In this document: piece after piece, positions 1 through 7,959 of the stretch
Layout: each line of letters opens with the position of its first letter
How positions within the stretch are numbered: position 1 is the first letter of the stretch
From: Rhodanobacter sp.
Lineage (GTDB): Bacteria; Pseudomonadota; Gammaproteobacteria; Xanthomonadales; Rhodanobacteraceae
Assembly (NCBI GenBank): GCA_026193555.1
Contig: JAPHUU010000333.1
Span: forward strand, 1 to 24,605
DNA length: 24,605 nucleotides
Direction: 5' to 3'
The notes under the pieces: model-generated
Seen by the model: the letters and a program-made list of their open reading frames with translations, nothing else
Databases searched by the model: none
What the model was told of the DNA's origin: nothing
Translations under genes and position numbers: made by a program

Positions 1-726
1 AGCGCCGCGACCGCACCGGCGGACCGCGGCCGAAATATCCGAGACAAAAAGAATGAGGGTTGTCGGCGGACGTTTGCGCTCGCGCGCCATCGCCGGACCG
101 AAAGCGGAAGGCTTGCGCCCGACCGCCAGCGCGTAAACCTCACGCGAACGTGCGCGCGAGGCCTTAGGTTTACGCATCGTTACGCGGCTGAACTCTGCGC
201 GCAAGCTGCGTAGGTAATCGTCAAAGCCCACTCCCTGAAACAGTTTGATCAGGAATGAACCACCCGGCTTCAACCATTGTCGACTGAAATCCAGCGCCAA
301 CTCAGCCAGATCCATCGCCCGGATCTGATCAGCCAGCGCCACTCCACTCATATTGGGGGCCAGATCGCACAGCACAAGGTCGATCTTTTGCCCCTCGAGC
401 CGAGCCTCCAGCTCGCGCAATACCGATTCCTCGCGGAAATCGCCCTGCAAGAAATCGACCCCGGCGATGCTCTGCATCGGCAGGATATCCAGCGCAAACA
501 CCTTGCCAGTGTCGCCCAGCCGGTTGCGCACGAGTTGCGACCAACTGCCCGGCGCGGCCCCGAGGTCGACGACGCTGATGCCCGGCTTCAGCAAGCGGTC
601 ACGCTCGATCAGTTCCTCGAGCTTGTACACCGCACGCGAGCGCAAGCCCTCGGCCTGGGCTTTCTTGACATACTCGTCTTTGAAATGTTCGCGCAGCCAG
701 ACTGCGCTGCTCTTGCTGCGGGCCAT
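1..726 (-). CDS. rlmE: 23S rRNA 2'-O-ribose U2552 methyltransferase RlmE (FtsJ), 3' end off the window
   Basis: RlmE methylates the 2'-O of U2552 in the A loop of 23S rRNA late in 50S assembly, using SAM. The minus-strand frame starts at an ATG at 726 and stays open to the left edge. Visible are the SAM motif DLGAAPG (about residues 54-60), CDLAPNMSG (120-128), the GGSFLIKLFQG segment (155-165) and RARSREVYALAVGRKP near 191-206. The family K-D-K-E tetrad fits K35, D121, K161 and E196. The Escherichia coli protein ends just after GRKP at about 209 residues. Here the frame runs at least 36 more codons without a stop, so there is either a lineage-specific tail or a frameshift near the edge. It is divergent from yhbY. 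The usual downstream partner, ftsH, is not visible. Confidence 0.93.
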   Translation of the reverse strand, partial: MARSKSSAVWLREHFKDEYVKKAQAEGLRSRAVYKLEELIERDRLLKPGISVVDLGAAPGSWSQLVRNRLGDTGKVFALDILPMQSIAGVDFLQGDFREESVLRELEARLEGQKIDLVLCDLAPNMSGVALADQIRAMDLAELALDFSRQWLKPGGSFLIKLFQGVGFDDYLRSLRAEFSRVTMRKPKASRARSREVYALAVGRKPSAFGPAMARERKRPPTTLILFVSDISAAVRRCGRGA

Positions 727-807
727 GTCGTAAGGGTCACAGATAGGGGAACGGGAGGCCGCATGATACTCTTTGCCGTTCATTTACCGCGAATCGAGCA
801 CCAGCGC

Positions 808-1104
808 ATGGCCCTTTCCTCCTCGCAGAACCGCTACCTGCGCAGCCTCGCCCATGATCTGAGCCCGGTTGTCCTGCTGGGCAACAAGGGTGCCACCGAG
901 GCCGTGGTGAAGGAGCTGAACCAGGCGCTGGACATTCACGAGCTGGTCAAGGTGAAGCTGTCCGGCGGCGACAAGGCTGAACGGCAGACGCAGATCGAAG
1001 TGCTGATCGGCGGCACCAGGGCTGAGAAAATCCACCAGATCGGGCATGTCGTGGTGCTGTTCCGGCGCAATGTCGACGAGCCCAAGATCGCCTTGCCGCG
1101 CTAG
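808..1104 (+). CDS. yhbY: Ribosome assembly RNA-binding protein YhbY (CRM domain)
   Basis: This is a small single-domain CRS1-YhbY (CRM) RNA-binding protein associated with pre-50S particles. At 98 aa from the chosen ATG it matches the roughly 97-aa family length. It shows the conserved SSSQNRYLRSLAHDL helix, the PVVLLGNKG turn (GxxG-like RNA-binding loop), HELVKVKLSG, and the terminal VVVLFRRN...KIALPR. The start is uncertain. ATG 808 fits the family N-terminus but has a poor ribosome site. An in-frame ATG at 763 sits 4 nt after GGGAGG (753-758) and would add 15 residues. The gene is divergent from rlmE, another 50S assembly factor, and lies 9 nt before the next gene, so the two plus-strand genes are probably cotranscribed. 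Confidence 0.92.
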   Translation: MALSSSQNRYLRSLAHDLSPVVLLGNKGATEAVVKELNQALDIHELVKVKLSGGDKAERQTQIEVLIGGTRAEKIHQIGHVVVLFRRNVDEPKIALPR

Positions 1105-1113
1105 GCAACCACG

Positions 1114-1503
1114 ATGGATCTGTCACTCGACCGTCCCGAAGGTTACCTGTTCGTCCGTCGCGTCGACGCTGACCGCATCACCCTGGCTGACCGGGAGCTG
1201 GACAGCAGCTTTCTGCTGGCGCCTGATCGCGCGCTTGAGGATTGGCCCGTCAATGACGCCGCGACGCTGGAGGCCGGACACGTCGAGTCGGTGCTGGCGC
1301 TGCAACCGGAACTGGTGATCCTGGGTACGGGCCAACGACAGATCTTTCCCGCCGCGGCGTTCCTTGCCGGTTTCCTGCGCAAGGGTGTCGGTATCGAGGT
1401 GATGGACAACGCTGCCGCGGCGCGCACCTACAACCTGCTTGCGGGCGAAGGTCGGCGCGTTGTTGCGGCATTTATCCTGCCGGCAGCACACGTGCGCCGC
1501 TGA
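1114..1503 (+). CDS. Mth938-like (DUF498/NDUFAF3-family) protein
   Basis: This 129-aa protein belongs to the Mth938/DUF498 fold family, whose mitochondrial member NDUFAF3 is a complex I assembly factor. The bacterial role is not established. Diagnostic segments are PELVILGTGQRQIFP in the middle and GVGIEVMDNAAAARTYNLL, followed by GRRVVAAFIL. The length is typical of the family. It begins 9 nt after yhbY on the same strand. It ends 65 nt before the 3' end of the convergent nlpD gene, and I see no clear terminator in that gap. Confidence 0.85.
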   Translation: MDLSLDRPEGYLFVRRVDADRITLADRELDSSFLLAPDRALEDWPVNDAATLEAGHVESVLALQPELVILGTGQRQIFPAAAFLAGFLRKGVGIEVMDNAAAARTYNLLAGEGRRVVAAFILPAAHVRR

Positions 1504-1568
1504 AGCTCCCAGCTGGCCATGGACGCTCCTGCACTACAACCGCAAGCACCTTAGAGCTGTCGCCGGAA

Positions 1569-2540
1569 TCAGCGCGACGGCAGATACGCGAGCGGATCGA
1601 CCGGATTGCCATCCTTGCGTATCTGGAACTCCAGTTCGTCGCGGGTAGCGCCGGTGGAGCCCATCTCGGCAATTTGCTGACCGGCGCTCACCCGCTGACC
1701 TTCCTTGACCAATCGCTTCCGGTTGTGACCGTAGGCGGACAGGAAACTATCATTGTGCTTGATGATCACCAGCTCGCCGTAGCCGACCAAGCCGTTGCCG
1801 CTGTAGACCACCACGCCATCGGCCGCCGAGCGCACGGGATCGCCCGACTTGCCGGCAATCTCGATGCCGGGAATCGCGTCGCCACCATGGAAGGGCTTGA
1901 GCAGACCGCCCTCGGCTGGCCAGCGCCAACTGACGCCGCTGACGGCGCGGGCCGGCGCTGAGCTCACCGGTGCAGGAGACGAAGCTGCCGCGATAAACGC
2001 CGGTGACGCCTGTCCGGCAACCGGAACGATCGTCGAACGGGAAGCCGCCACCGCCCGCTTTGCCGGAGCGTCGGCATCCGACCTCACCGAAACGTTGCGG
2101 TTGCCATTGTGCGCAGCCACCGTCCCCACGGGCTCGAACACCGGAGCGTCGGTCGGGCGCGTGATGGGCACGGAGCCATGATTGCGGGAGCCTGACAGGG
2201 CAGAAGGCGATAGTTGCAGGCGCTGCCCCGGCCAGATCGTGTAGGGCACGGCGATGCCGTTCCACTGTGCCAGATCGCGAAAATCCACGCCGTTGCGGAA
2301 CGCGATCGAATACAAGGTGTCACCGCGAACCACTTCATAGCCACCACCGCTGTCCGCCACATGCGTGGGGCCATCGGTTCGAGCATTCGGTGCGCGACTC
2401 ATGCCGCCAGCGGGTTCGACCATCACCGAGCTGCGCATGCTGCCGCAGGCGGCGAGCACCGTGCATACGGCGATTGCCGACAGGTAATGAAGGTATCGAT
2501 CCATGCTCGACAGCATACTGAGGCGGGCGATCTTTTTCAT
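1569..2540 (-). CDS. nlpD: NlpD-like LysM/LytM (degenerate M23) murein lipoprotein
   Basis: NlpD-type LytM factors are envelope lipoproteins that activate septal amidases rather than cutting peptidoglycan themselves. The 323-aa product from ATG 2540 has a signal peptide ending in a lipobox, LAAC (Cys32). A LysM domain follows at about 68-112 (YEVVRGDTLYSIAFRNGV ... WPGQRLQL), then an Ala/Pro/Ser-rich linker, and a peptidase M23 fold at about 222-320. The M23 zinc ligands look lost: the usual H-x-G-x-D position reads PGIEIAG and the HxH position reads ELEFQI. This fits an activator. The ending DPLAYLPSR resembles E. coli NlpD. Later in-frame starts at 2516 and 2504 would still encode a signal peptide. 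It is the last gene of surE-pcm-yqaA-nlpD, and rpoS does not follow. Confidence 0.9.
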   Translation of the reverse strand: MKKIARLSMLSSMDRYLHYLSAIAVCTVLAACGSMRSSVMVEPAGGMSRAPNARTDGPTHVADSGGGYEVVRGDTLYSIAFRNGVDFRDLAQWNGIAVPYTIWPGQRLQLSPSALSGSRNHGSVPITRPTDAPVFEPVGTVAAHNGNRNVSVRSDADAPAKRAVAASRSTIVPVAGQASPAFIAAASSPAPVSSAPARAVSGVSWRWPAEGGLLKPFHGGDAIPGIEIAGKSGDPVRSAADGVVVYSGNGLVGYGELVIIKHNDSFLSAYGHNRKRLVKEGQRVSAGQQIAEMGSTGATRDELEFQIRKDGNPVDPLAYLPSR

Positions 2541-2569
2541 GCGAGGCCGCGTCGCTCCCTGGTCAGCGC

Positions 2570-3178
2570 TCAACGCGACCAGATCCACCACACCAGCAGC
2601 AGGCCAAGCAGTGCCAGCGCGACCCAGCCGATCCACTCGATGTACTTGTGCAGGACCCGTTCGGCGCGCTCGCCAAACAGGCGAATCAGCAGGGCAAGAA
2701 GCCATACCCGCTTGCCACGACCCAACGCGATGCAGGCCAGAAACGGGAATACCGGCACGCTGATGATGCCGCAGGCCCAGGTCACGAACTTCATCGGCAC
2801 CACCGGCTGCAGCGCAGCCAGGATCAGCACCCCGAACATGCCCCAGCGATGTTCGATCATCTGCTTGCCGAGATACGCCACACCCTGCTCGATCGGCGCC
2901 AGCAGATGCAGTGTCTCGAGCAGCGGTCGCAACGCATGGAATGCCCAGTGACCCAGCGCGTAGCCCACCAGCGCACCCAGCAGGGAAAACAGCAGGCTGT
3001 AATTGGCAAACTGGAATGCCCTGTGCCGCTTGCCCAGCATCATCGGCGCCAGCATCACTTCCGGTGGTACCGGAAAGATGAACGCCTCGACGAAGCTGAG
3101 CCCGCACAGGTAATACAGCGCGCGCGGTGCGCGTGCCCAGACCAGGGTGTGGGCGTAGAGCCGACCGAACAGGCGCAT
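2570..3178 (-). CDS. yqaA: YqaA-family DedA/VTT-fold inner-membrane protein
   Basis: This 202-aa integral membrane protein is of the YqaA subgroup of the SNARE-associated/DedA (VTT) family. Family members act in lipid or membrane homeostasis, but YqaA's own substrate is unknown. Features are an early hydrophobic segment with the re-entrant-loop-like FIFPVPPEVMLAPMMLG, later hydrophobic stretches (FSLLGALVGYALGHWAF, GMFGVLILAALQPVVPMKFV) and a very hydrophobic C-terminal helix ending WWIWSR. The start codon shares one base with the pcm stop (TGATG), which implies translational coupling. A TTG one codon earlier is less likely. Its place between pcm and nlpD matches the xanthomonad order as I recall it. 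Confidence 0.88.
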   Translation of the reverse strand: MRLFGRLYAHTLVWARAPRALYYLCGLSFVEAFIFPVPPEVMLAPMMLGKRHRAFQFANYSLLFSLLGALVGYALGHWAFHALRPLLETLHLLAPIEQGVAYLGKQMIEHRWGMFGVLILAALQPVVPMKFVTWACGIISVPVFPFLACIALGRGKRVWLLALLIRLFGERAERVLHKYIEWIGWVALALLGLLLVWWIWSR

Positions 3179-3858
3179 CAACCGATCCCGCCCAACAGCG
3201 GCACAAAACTGACCGCGCCAAGTTCTTCCTGGATGAAGTCACCCTGCCCGTCGCCGCGCATGCGGATCAACACCTGCCTGCTGGGCGAGCCGACCGGTGC
3301 CACCAGCACACCTATGGGGCTCAGCTGATCGAGAATCCGGGTAGGAATGGTGTCGCCAGCCGCGGTGAGAATGATCGCATCGAACGGCGCCTCCTCCTGC
3401 CAGCCAAGTTTTCCGTCGTCGTGCTTGGTGCGCAGGTTGCCCAGTCCGAGTTGACGAAAACGTCGACGCGCCTGGCGCAGCAGCTCCTCGATCCGCTCCA
3501 CCGTGAACACCTGTGGCACCACCGCGGAAAGCACGGCCGCCTGATAACCGGAACCGGTGCCGATCTCCAGCACCTTGTTCGGGACGCCGAACTCGATCAG
3601 CGCCTCGGTCATCCGCGCCACCACCCAGGGCTGGGAAATGGTCTGGCCGTGGCCGATCGGCAACGCGGTGTTTTCATAGGCACGCGAATGCATGGCCTGG
3701 TCGATGAAGTGATGGCGCGGCACGTTGCGTATCACCTCGATCACCCGCGGGTCGAGGATGCCGCCCTCCTGAAGACTGGCCGCAAGGCGATCGCGCGCGC
3801 GCTGCGAAGTCATTCCTTCACCCCTGAGTTCCGATGCCGGCAGTGGATAGACACTCAT
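3178..3858 (-). CDS. pcm: Protein-L-isoaspartate O-methyltransferase
   Basis: Pcm uses SAM to methylate isoaspartyl residues in aged proteins, starting their conversion back to aspartate in the cytoplasm. The 226-aa sequence has SAM motif I, VLEIGTGSGYQ (about 96-106), the LPIGHGQTISQP loop with the family-conserved serine (about 67-76), post-motif I VFTVERIEELL, FDAIILTAA, and the C-terminal VSFVPLLGG. I chose ATG 3858, 4 nt after the surE stop (which is followed by GTG ATG), because related xanthomonad proteins have a similar N-terminal extension. An internal ATG at 3813 with AGGGGTGAAGGA upstream would give 211 aa, close to the E. coli length. It is coupled to yqaA downstream. The surE-pcm pairing is widely conserved. 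Confidence 0.94.
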   Translation of the reverse strand: MSVYPLPASELRGEGMTSQRARDRLAASLQEGGILDPRVIEVIRNVPRHHFIDQAMHSRAYENTALPIGHGQTISQPWVVARMTEALIEFGVPNKVLEIGTGSGYQAAVLSAVVPQVFTVERIEELLRQARRRFRQLGLGNLRTKHDDGKLGWQEEAPFDAIILTAAGDTIPTRILDQLSPIGVLVAPVGSPSRQVLIRMRGDGQGDFIQEELGAVSFVPLLGGIG

Positions 3859-3861
3859 CAC

Positions 3862-4659
3862 TCAGGCTGCCTCATTCTTGTTGCCGCGGTCATCGACCAT
3901 GTCTGCGCTCAAGGCCTGCATCCAACTGCTGACTTTCTCCAGCGCCTGGAAGCGGGTCAGGTCGACGTGAATCGGCGTCACCGAGACATACCCGCGATGA
4001 ACCGCATTGAAGTCGGTGCCCGGACCGGCATCATCGACCTCCCCCGCCGGACCGATCCACCAGATCGGCCGCCCGCGCGGGTCGGTCTGCGCGATGCTCG
4101 GCGCGGAACGATGCCGCCGGCCCAGCCGGGTCACTTCGAAGCCTTCGATTTCCGCCCACGGCCGATCCGGCACATTGACGTTGAGGATGGTGTCGGCCGG
4201 CAGCGGGTCGACCAGCAGACGCTGCATCAGCAACACGACGGCCTTGGCGGCGGAGTCGTAGTTCACACCCTTGTGATCCTGTGTGACCAGCGACACGGCG
4301 ATCGCGGGCAGCCCCAGGAAGCGCCCTTCCATGGCGGCTGATACCGTACCCGAATAGATCACGTCGTCGCCAAGATTGGCCGAATTGTTGATGCCGGACA
4401 CGACCATGTCCGGCTCCTCTTCCAGCAGCCCTGCCAGTGCCAGATGCACGCAATCGGTCGGAGTGCCCGCCACGCTGAAAAAACCGTCGCCCAGCGGGAA
4501 CACCCGCAGCGGCGCATCCAGGGTCAGCGAGTTGCTGGCGCCTGAGCGATCACGGTCGGGCGCCACCACGGTGACCTTGCCCACCACACCAAGACGCTCG
4601 GCCAGCACGCGGATACCCGGGGCGTTCACTCCATCATCGTTACTTACCAGAACTCGCAT
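3862..4659 (-). CDS. surE: 5'/3'-nucleotidase SurE
   Basis: SurE is a metal-dependent survival-protein phosphatase acting on nucleoside 5'- and 3'-monophosphates. The N-terminus [15 protein letters not shown] carries the metal-binding NDD. Further family motifs are [23 protein letters not shown] and [26 protein letters not shown]. The 265-aa length is near the family norm of about 250-260. ATG 4659 is preferred over a further upstream in-frame start because it opens directly with [10 protein letters not shown] and has CGGAG a few bases upstream. It leads the pcm-yqaA-nlpD operon. In many gammaproteobacteria it would follow truD directly, but here a divergent smr gene separates them. Confidence 0.96.
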   Translation of the reverse strand: MRVLVSNDDGVNAPGIRVLAERLGVVGKVTVVAPDRDRSGASNSLTLDAPLRVFPLGDGFFSVAGTPTDCVHLALAGLLEEEPDMVVSGINNSANLGDDVIYSGTVSAAMEGRFLGLPAIAVSLVTQDHKGVNYDSAAKAVVLLMQRLLVDPLPADTILNVNVPDRPWAEIEGFEVTRLGRRHRSAPSIAQTDPRGRPIWWIGPAGEVDDAGPGTDFNAVHRGYVSVTPIHVDLTRFQALEKVSSWMQALSADMVDDRGNKNEAA

Positions 4660-4777
4660 GATGCTCCGTCGAAAGCTGACTGCGGTCACCCGCCAAGAAC
4701 CGATGGCGGATATTCCATTGACGAAGTCTACCCGAGCGTACCGCGGGTTTCACACGAACGCGCCGGGTTCGCGCCGA

Positions 4778-4808
4778 TTGGCAACCCGACCTCTGCTTTG
4801 GTTAGCAT
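4778..4808 (+). promoter_or_regulatory. Candidate promoter of the Smr gene, suggesting a leaderless transcript
   Basis: TTGGCA at 4778-4783 resembles a -35 box, and TAGCAT at 4803-4808 resembles a -10 box (4 of 6 matches). The spacer is 19 nt, longer than ideal. The ATG at 4815 lies only 6 nt after the -10, where transcription would be expected to begin, and no Shine-Dalgarno sequence precedes it. Together these suggest a leaderless or near-leaderless message. The call rests on pattern matching only. Confidence 0.3.
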
Positions 4809-4814
4809 GGCCCA

Positions 4815-5363
4815 ATGAAACCCAAGGGTGCTGCCAGCATCAGTGAGGACGATACTCGCCTGTTTCGGGAGGCGATTGGCGAGGTGCGCCTGCTGGATCG
4901 GGTCGCTCCGCCACCCGCGCCCGCGAAGCCGGCGCCTCACCCGCACATGCTGGACGCCGACGAAGCCGCCGTGCCGGGCGAACTGCTCGACCTGGCATTC
5001 GACCCGGCCGTGCTGGAGATCGGCGAGGAGTTGAGCTACCTGCGCGACGGCCATGCACCGAAACTGCTGCGCCAGCTGAAGCGCGGCCAGTTCAGCGTGC
5101 AGGACGACCTCGACCTGCACCAGATGAACGCGGCGGCGGCGCAGGCCAGCATTGTCATCTTTCTCGCCGAAGCGAAGCAGCGCGGGCGACGCTGCCTGCG
5201 CATCATCCATGGCAAGGGTTTGCGTTCGCGTGCCGCCGGACCGGTGCTGAAGAGCCTGACCGATCGACTGCTGCGGCGGCGCGACGACGTGATCGCTTTT
5301 GCCTCGGCGCGGCCGTCCCAGGGTGGGACCGGCGCCGTGGTGGTGCTGCTGAAGGGCCCATAG
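4815..5363 (+). CDS. Smr-domain protein (MutS2 C-terminal-like; SmrA/YdaL type)
   Basis: This 182-aa stand-alone Smr protein belongs to a family with DNA nicking or RNA endonuclease activity. The Smr domain fills about residues 95-180. DLDLHQM carries the DLH motif (usually DLHG), RRCLRIIHGKGLRS carries the HGxG motif, and GGTGAVVVLLK closes the domain. The N-terminal half has a Pro/Ala-rich linker and an acidic helical stretch, as in E. coli SmrA/YdaL. No Shine-Dalgarno sequence is seen upstream. It diverges from surE across 155 nt and converges on truD. It is the only plus-strand gene inside the truD-to-surE interval, so it interrupts a cluster that is contiguous elsewhere. Confidence 0.9.
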   Translation: MKPKGAASISEDDTRLFREAIGEVRLLDRVAPPPAPAKPAPHPHMLDADEAAVPGELLDLAFDPAVLEIGEELSYLRDGHAPKLLRQLKRGQFSVQDDLDLHQMNAAAAQASIVIFLAEAKQRGRRCLRIIHGKGLRSRAAGPVLKSLTDRLLRRRDDVIAFASARPSQGGTGAVVVLLKGP

Positions 5364-5377
5364 CGGGAACCCAGTGG

Positions 5378-5454
5378 CGAGGGGTGAGCCACACGCGTTC
5401 AGCGAAGCGGGCGCAGCTCTTGGCCTGCCCCTCGTTGCCCACGCCTCTGAACGC
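5378..5454. repeat. Interleaved inverted repeats between convergent smr and truD
   Basis: CGAGGGG at 5378-5384 pairs with CCCCTCG at 5428-5434, and within it GCCA at 5388-5391 pairs with TGGC at 5421-5424. A second 8-nt pair, GCGTTCAG (5395-5402) with CTGAACGC (5447-5454), is interleaved: one arm lies in the loop of the first stem and the other lies outside it. The two stems could therefore form a pseudoknot or compete. The 95-bp gap separates convergent genes, so a bidirectional terminator or a REP-like element is plausible. There is no uridine tract. Confidence 0.5.
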
Positions 5455-5458
5455 ACTC

Positions 5459-6490
5459 CTACACCTGGGCCAGCTCGCGCACGACCACGGTCGCGTAGGC
5501 GCCCGCGGGCAACTCGAACACCAGTTCCAGCGCATCCTGATCGAGCCAGCGCCAGTTCAGACCCTGCGGAATCAATCGCAACGGCCGGCGTTCCTGATCC
5601 ATCCGCGCGGCCGCCAAACCTGCGACCAAGTCACTGCTCGCAGCAGCCACCTCACGTTCCAGCGCGCCAGCCTCGGACACGGTGGGTGGCTCACCCTGCC
5701 CCCACAGCGGACCGGAAGGATGAATGTCGGCACGTGCCAGCCGTTCGGCCAATACCTCGGTAAACGGTTCGGGACCGAACCACGAACGCGAACCGGCCAG
5801 TGACCAGATCTCGCCTTCGAGCGGCGTGTCCCAGGCGCCACGATCGACCCTTGCCGCCAGCACGTTGTTGAAAATCTGCGAACGCGCCGCGGACAGCAGC
5901 ATCGAGCGCTTGTCGCGCTCGACCCGGCGACCGGCAAACATCGCGCGTGCCTGCGCCACATTGCCACCCTCGCGACCGAACCGCTGTTCACCGAAATAGT
6001 TCGGCACACCACGCGCGGCGATCTGGGCCAGTACCCGATCGGCCGCCTCGCGATCCCCCTGCACACCGCGCAGCACCAGGATGAACCGATTGCCACGCAA
6101 GGCGCCGCGCTTCAGCTTGCGCGAATGGCGCTTCGCTGCCAGCACCTTCACCTCCGGATGCGGCAGCAGCGACCAGTCCGGATCAGGCTTGCCGGCCAGC
6201 TGCACGGAAAAGGTCTGCCGGGTCACCGCATGACGATCCTTCATCCCGGCATAGCCCACCGCCACTGGCGGCACGCCGGCAAACTTCGCCAGCTCACGGG
6301 CCACCCAGTCGGTATTGGCACCGCGCTTTTCGACCCACAGCAGCAGATGCTCGCCCTTGCCATCGGCGTCATAGCCGAGGATCTCCTCGACCCGGAAGTC
6401 CTCGGGCGAAGCGCGCAGCTGCGCGATCAGGGGCGGCGCGCCATAGGCCCAAGGCAACTGGACGTGGCCAGACTGTTCGAATTCGGACAT
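5459..6490 (-). CDS. truD: tRNA pseudouridine(13) synthase TruD
   Basis: TruD isomerises U13 to pseudouridine in tRNA. The 343-aa length is close to the 349 aa of E. coli. The N-terminal PEDFRVEEI motif, GYAGMKDRHAVTRQ with the catalytic aspartate at about residue 85, RGNRFILVLRG, and VPNYFGEQRFGREGGNV are all family signatures. The C-terminal GAYATVVVREL is also typical. The start has GGAG with 5-nt spacing (minus strand). It is the last gene of the eno-ftsB-ispD-ispF-mgtE-truD run, 77 nt after mgtE, and that larger gap includes a small GC palindrome just upstream of the ribosome site. Confidence 0.96.
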   Translation of the reverse strand: MSEFEQSGHVQLPWAYGAPPLIAQLRASPEDFRVEEILGYDADGKGEHLLLWVEKRGANTDWVARELAKFAGVPPVAVGYAGMKDRHAVTRQTFSVQLAGKPDPDWSLLPHPEVKVLAAKRHSRKLKRGALRGNRFILVLRGVQGDREAADRVLAQIAARGVPNYFGEQRFGREGGNVAQARAMFAGRRVERDKRSMLLSAARSQIFNNVLAARVDRGAWDTPLEGEIWSLAGSRSWFGPEPFTEVLAERLARADIHPSGPLWGQGEPPTVSEAGALEREVAAASSDLVAGLAAARMDQERRPLRLIPQGLNWRWLDQDALELVFELPAGAYATVVVRELAQV

Positions 6491-6498
6491 CGCACTCC

Positions 6499-6513
6499 GC
6501 CGGCCGCGCCGGC
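6499..6513 (-). repeat. Short GC palindrome in the mgtE-truD gap, next to the truD ribosome site
   Basis: GCCGGC, a 3-nt loop, then GCCGGC forms a perfect 6-bp hairpin on either strand. On the minus strand it ends directly before the truD Shine-Dalgarno sequence GGAG. No uridine tract follows, so it is not a classical terminator. It could protect the 3' end of upstream mRNA or modulate truD initiation, or be a chance feature of GC-rich sequence. Confidence 0.35.
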
Positions 6514-6567
6514 ATTCGGATACATCGAAAACTTCACGTGGCGGAAGGCCCCGCGATCATTCACGCA

Positions 6568-7959
6568 TCAAACCAGGAAGATTGTCGCCAGGCCCAGAAA
6601 GATGAAAAAGCCACCGCTGTCGGTCACGAAGGTGAGAAAGATGCTTGAGCCCAGCGCCGGGTCGCGACCGAGACGGATCATCATCATCGGAATACCCACA
6701 CCCATGAAGGCCGCCAGCAACAGGTTCAGGGTCATCGCCGCCGTCATCACCAGGCCCAGCGTGGGGCTGTCGTAAAGCAGGGCGGCGACAATGCCGATCA
6801 CGCCACCCCATACCACACCATTGAACAGCGCCACGCCGAGCTCCTTGCGCCACAGCCGGCGGATCGCGTTCGGGTTCACCTGCTCCAGCGCCATCGCGCG
6901 CACGATCATGGTGATGGTCTGGTTGCCCGAGTTGCCGCCGATGCCGGCAACGATCGGCATCAGCGTGGCCAGTGCCACCAGCTTCTCGATCGCCCCTTCG
7001 AACAAGCCGATGACGCGCGAGGCGACGAACGCGGTAACCAGGTTGATCGCCAGCCACGCCCAGCGATTGCGCACCGAGGCCCAGATCGAGGCGAAGATGT
7101 CTTCCTCCTCGCGCAGGCCGGCCCGGCCGAGCATCTCCGATTCGCTCTCTTCGCGAATCACGTCGACCATCGCGTCGATGGTGATGCGACCAATCAGGTG
7201 CCCCGTCTCATCCACCACCGGCGCCGTCACCAGGTCGTAGCGCTCGAACGCCTGCGCCACCTCATAGGCGTCGTCGGTGGGATGGAAGGTATTGACGTCC
7301 GGTGCCATCACATCGCTCACCATGGTCTCCGGCGCATTCACCAGCAGCCAGTGCAGCGGCAACACGCCGGTCAGCAGGTTCTCATGGTTGACCACGAACA
7401 ACTTGTCGGTCTGCGGCGGCAGCTCATCGAAATGACGCAGGTAGCGAAGGACCGCATCGAGACTCACGTCCTCGCTGATCGTGAGCATCTCGAAATCCAT
7501 CAAGGCGCCGAGCTGGTCGTCCTCATAGGACAGTGCCGACTGCACTTGCTGGCGCTGCTGGAGATCGAGGCTGGCCATCAGCTCCGGCAGCATCGCCGTC
7601 GGCAGATCCTCGACCAGGTCGGCGACTTCGTCGGCGTCCAGTGGCTCGACGGCGGCCATGATTTCGTGGCTGTCCATGTCCGCTATCAGCGACTCGCGCA
7701 CCGCGTCGGACACTTCAAGCAGGATGTCGCCGTCCCGGTCGGCCTTGACGCATTGCCACACCGCGATCCGATCATCCAGCGGCAACGATTCAAGGATGAA
7801 AGCAATATCGGCCGAATGCAGACCATCGAGAATTCGCTGCAAGCGTGCATGCGCCGGCGGCGGCAAGGGGCCCTCGCCGTGCCCACGCAGCAAGGCGACG
7901 ATCACCTCCAGCTGATCGTGCAGCCGATCCGTCGCGCCGCGGGTCTCGATCTCGCTCAT
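6568..7959 (-). CDS. mgtE: Magnesium transporter/channel MgtE
   Basis: MgtE is an inner-membrane Mg2+ channel gated by cytoplasmic Mg2+ sensing. The 463-aa product has the acidic N-domain (about 30-150, e.g. [14 protein letters not shown]), a CBS pair (about 155-275, with [22 protein letters not shown] and [14 protein letters not shown]) and a transmembrane region of about 300-463. Pore-family motifs are [13 protein letters not shown] and [14 protein letters not shown], the latter with the pore aspartate. The start codon overlaps the ispF stop by 4 nt (ATGA), so it is translationally coupled to the isoprenoid genes. This is an unusual position, since ispF is commonly followed by truD in related bacteria. 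Confidence 0.96.
   Translation of the reverse strand: MSEIETRGATDRLHDQLEVIVALLRGHGEGPLPPPAHARLQRILDGLHSADIAFILESLPLDDRIAVWQCVKADRDGDILLEVSDAVRESLIADMDSHEIMAAVEPLDADEVADLVEDLPTAMLPELMASLDLQQRQQVQSALSYEDDQLGALMDFEMLTISEDVSLDAVLRYLRHFDELPPQTDKLFVVNHENLLTGVLPLHWLLVNAPETMVSDVMAPDVNTFHPTDDAYEVAQAFERYDLVTAPVVDETGHLIGRITIDAMVDVIREESESEMLGRAGLREEEDIFASIWASVRNRWAWLAINLVTAFVASRVIGLFEGAIEKLVALATLMPIVAGIGGNSGNQTITMIVRAMALEQVNPNAIRRLWRKELGVALFNGVVWGGVIGIVAALLYDSPTLGLVMTAAMTLNLLLAAFMGVGIPMMMIRLGRDPALGSSIFLTFVTDSGGFFIFLGLATIFLV

Noticed and set aside
3127..4341. A 404-codon open frame on the plus strand
   Set aside because: It is antisense to pcm and surE, both of which carry intact catalytic motifs. No recognisable protein is encoded.
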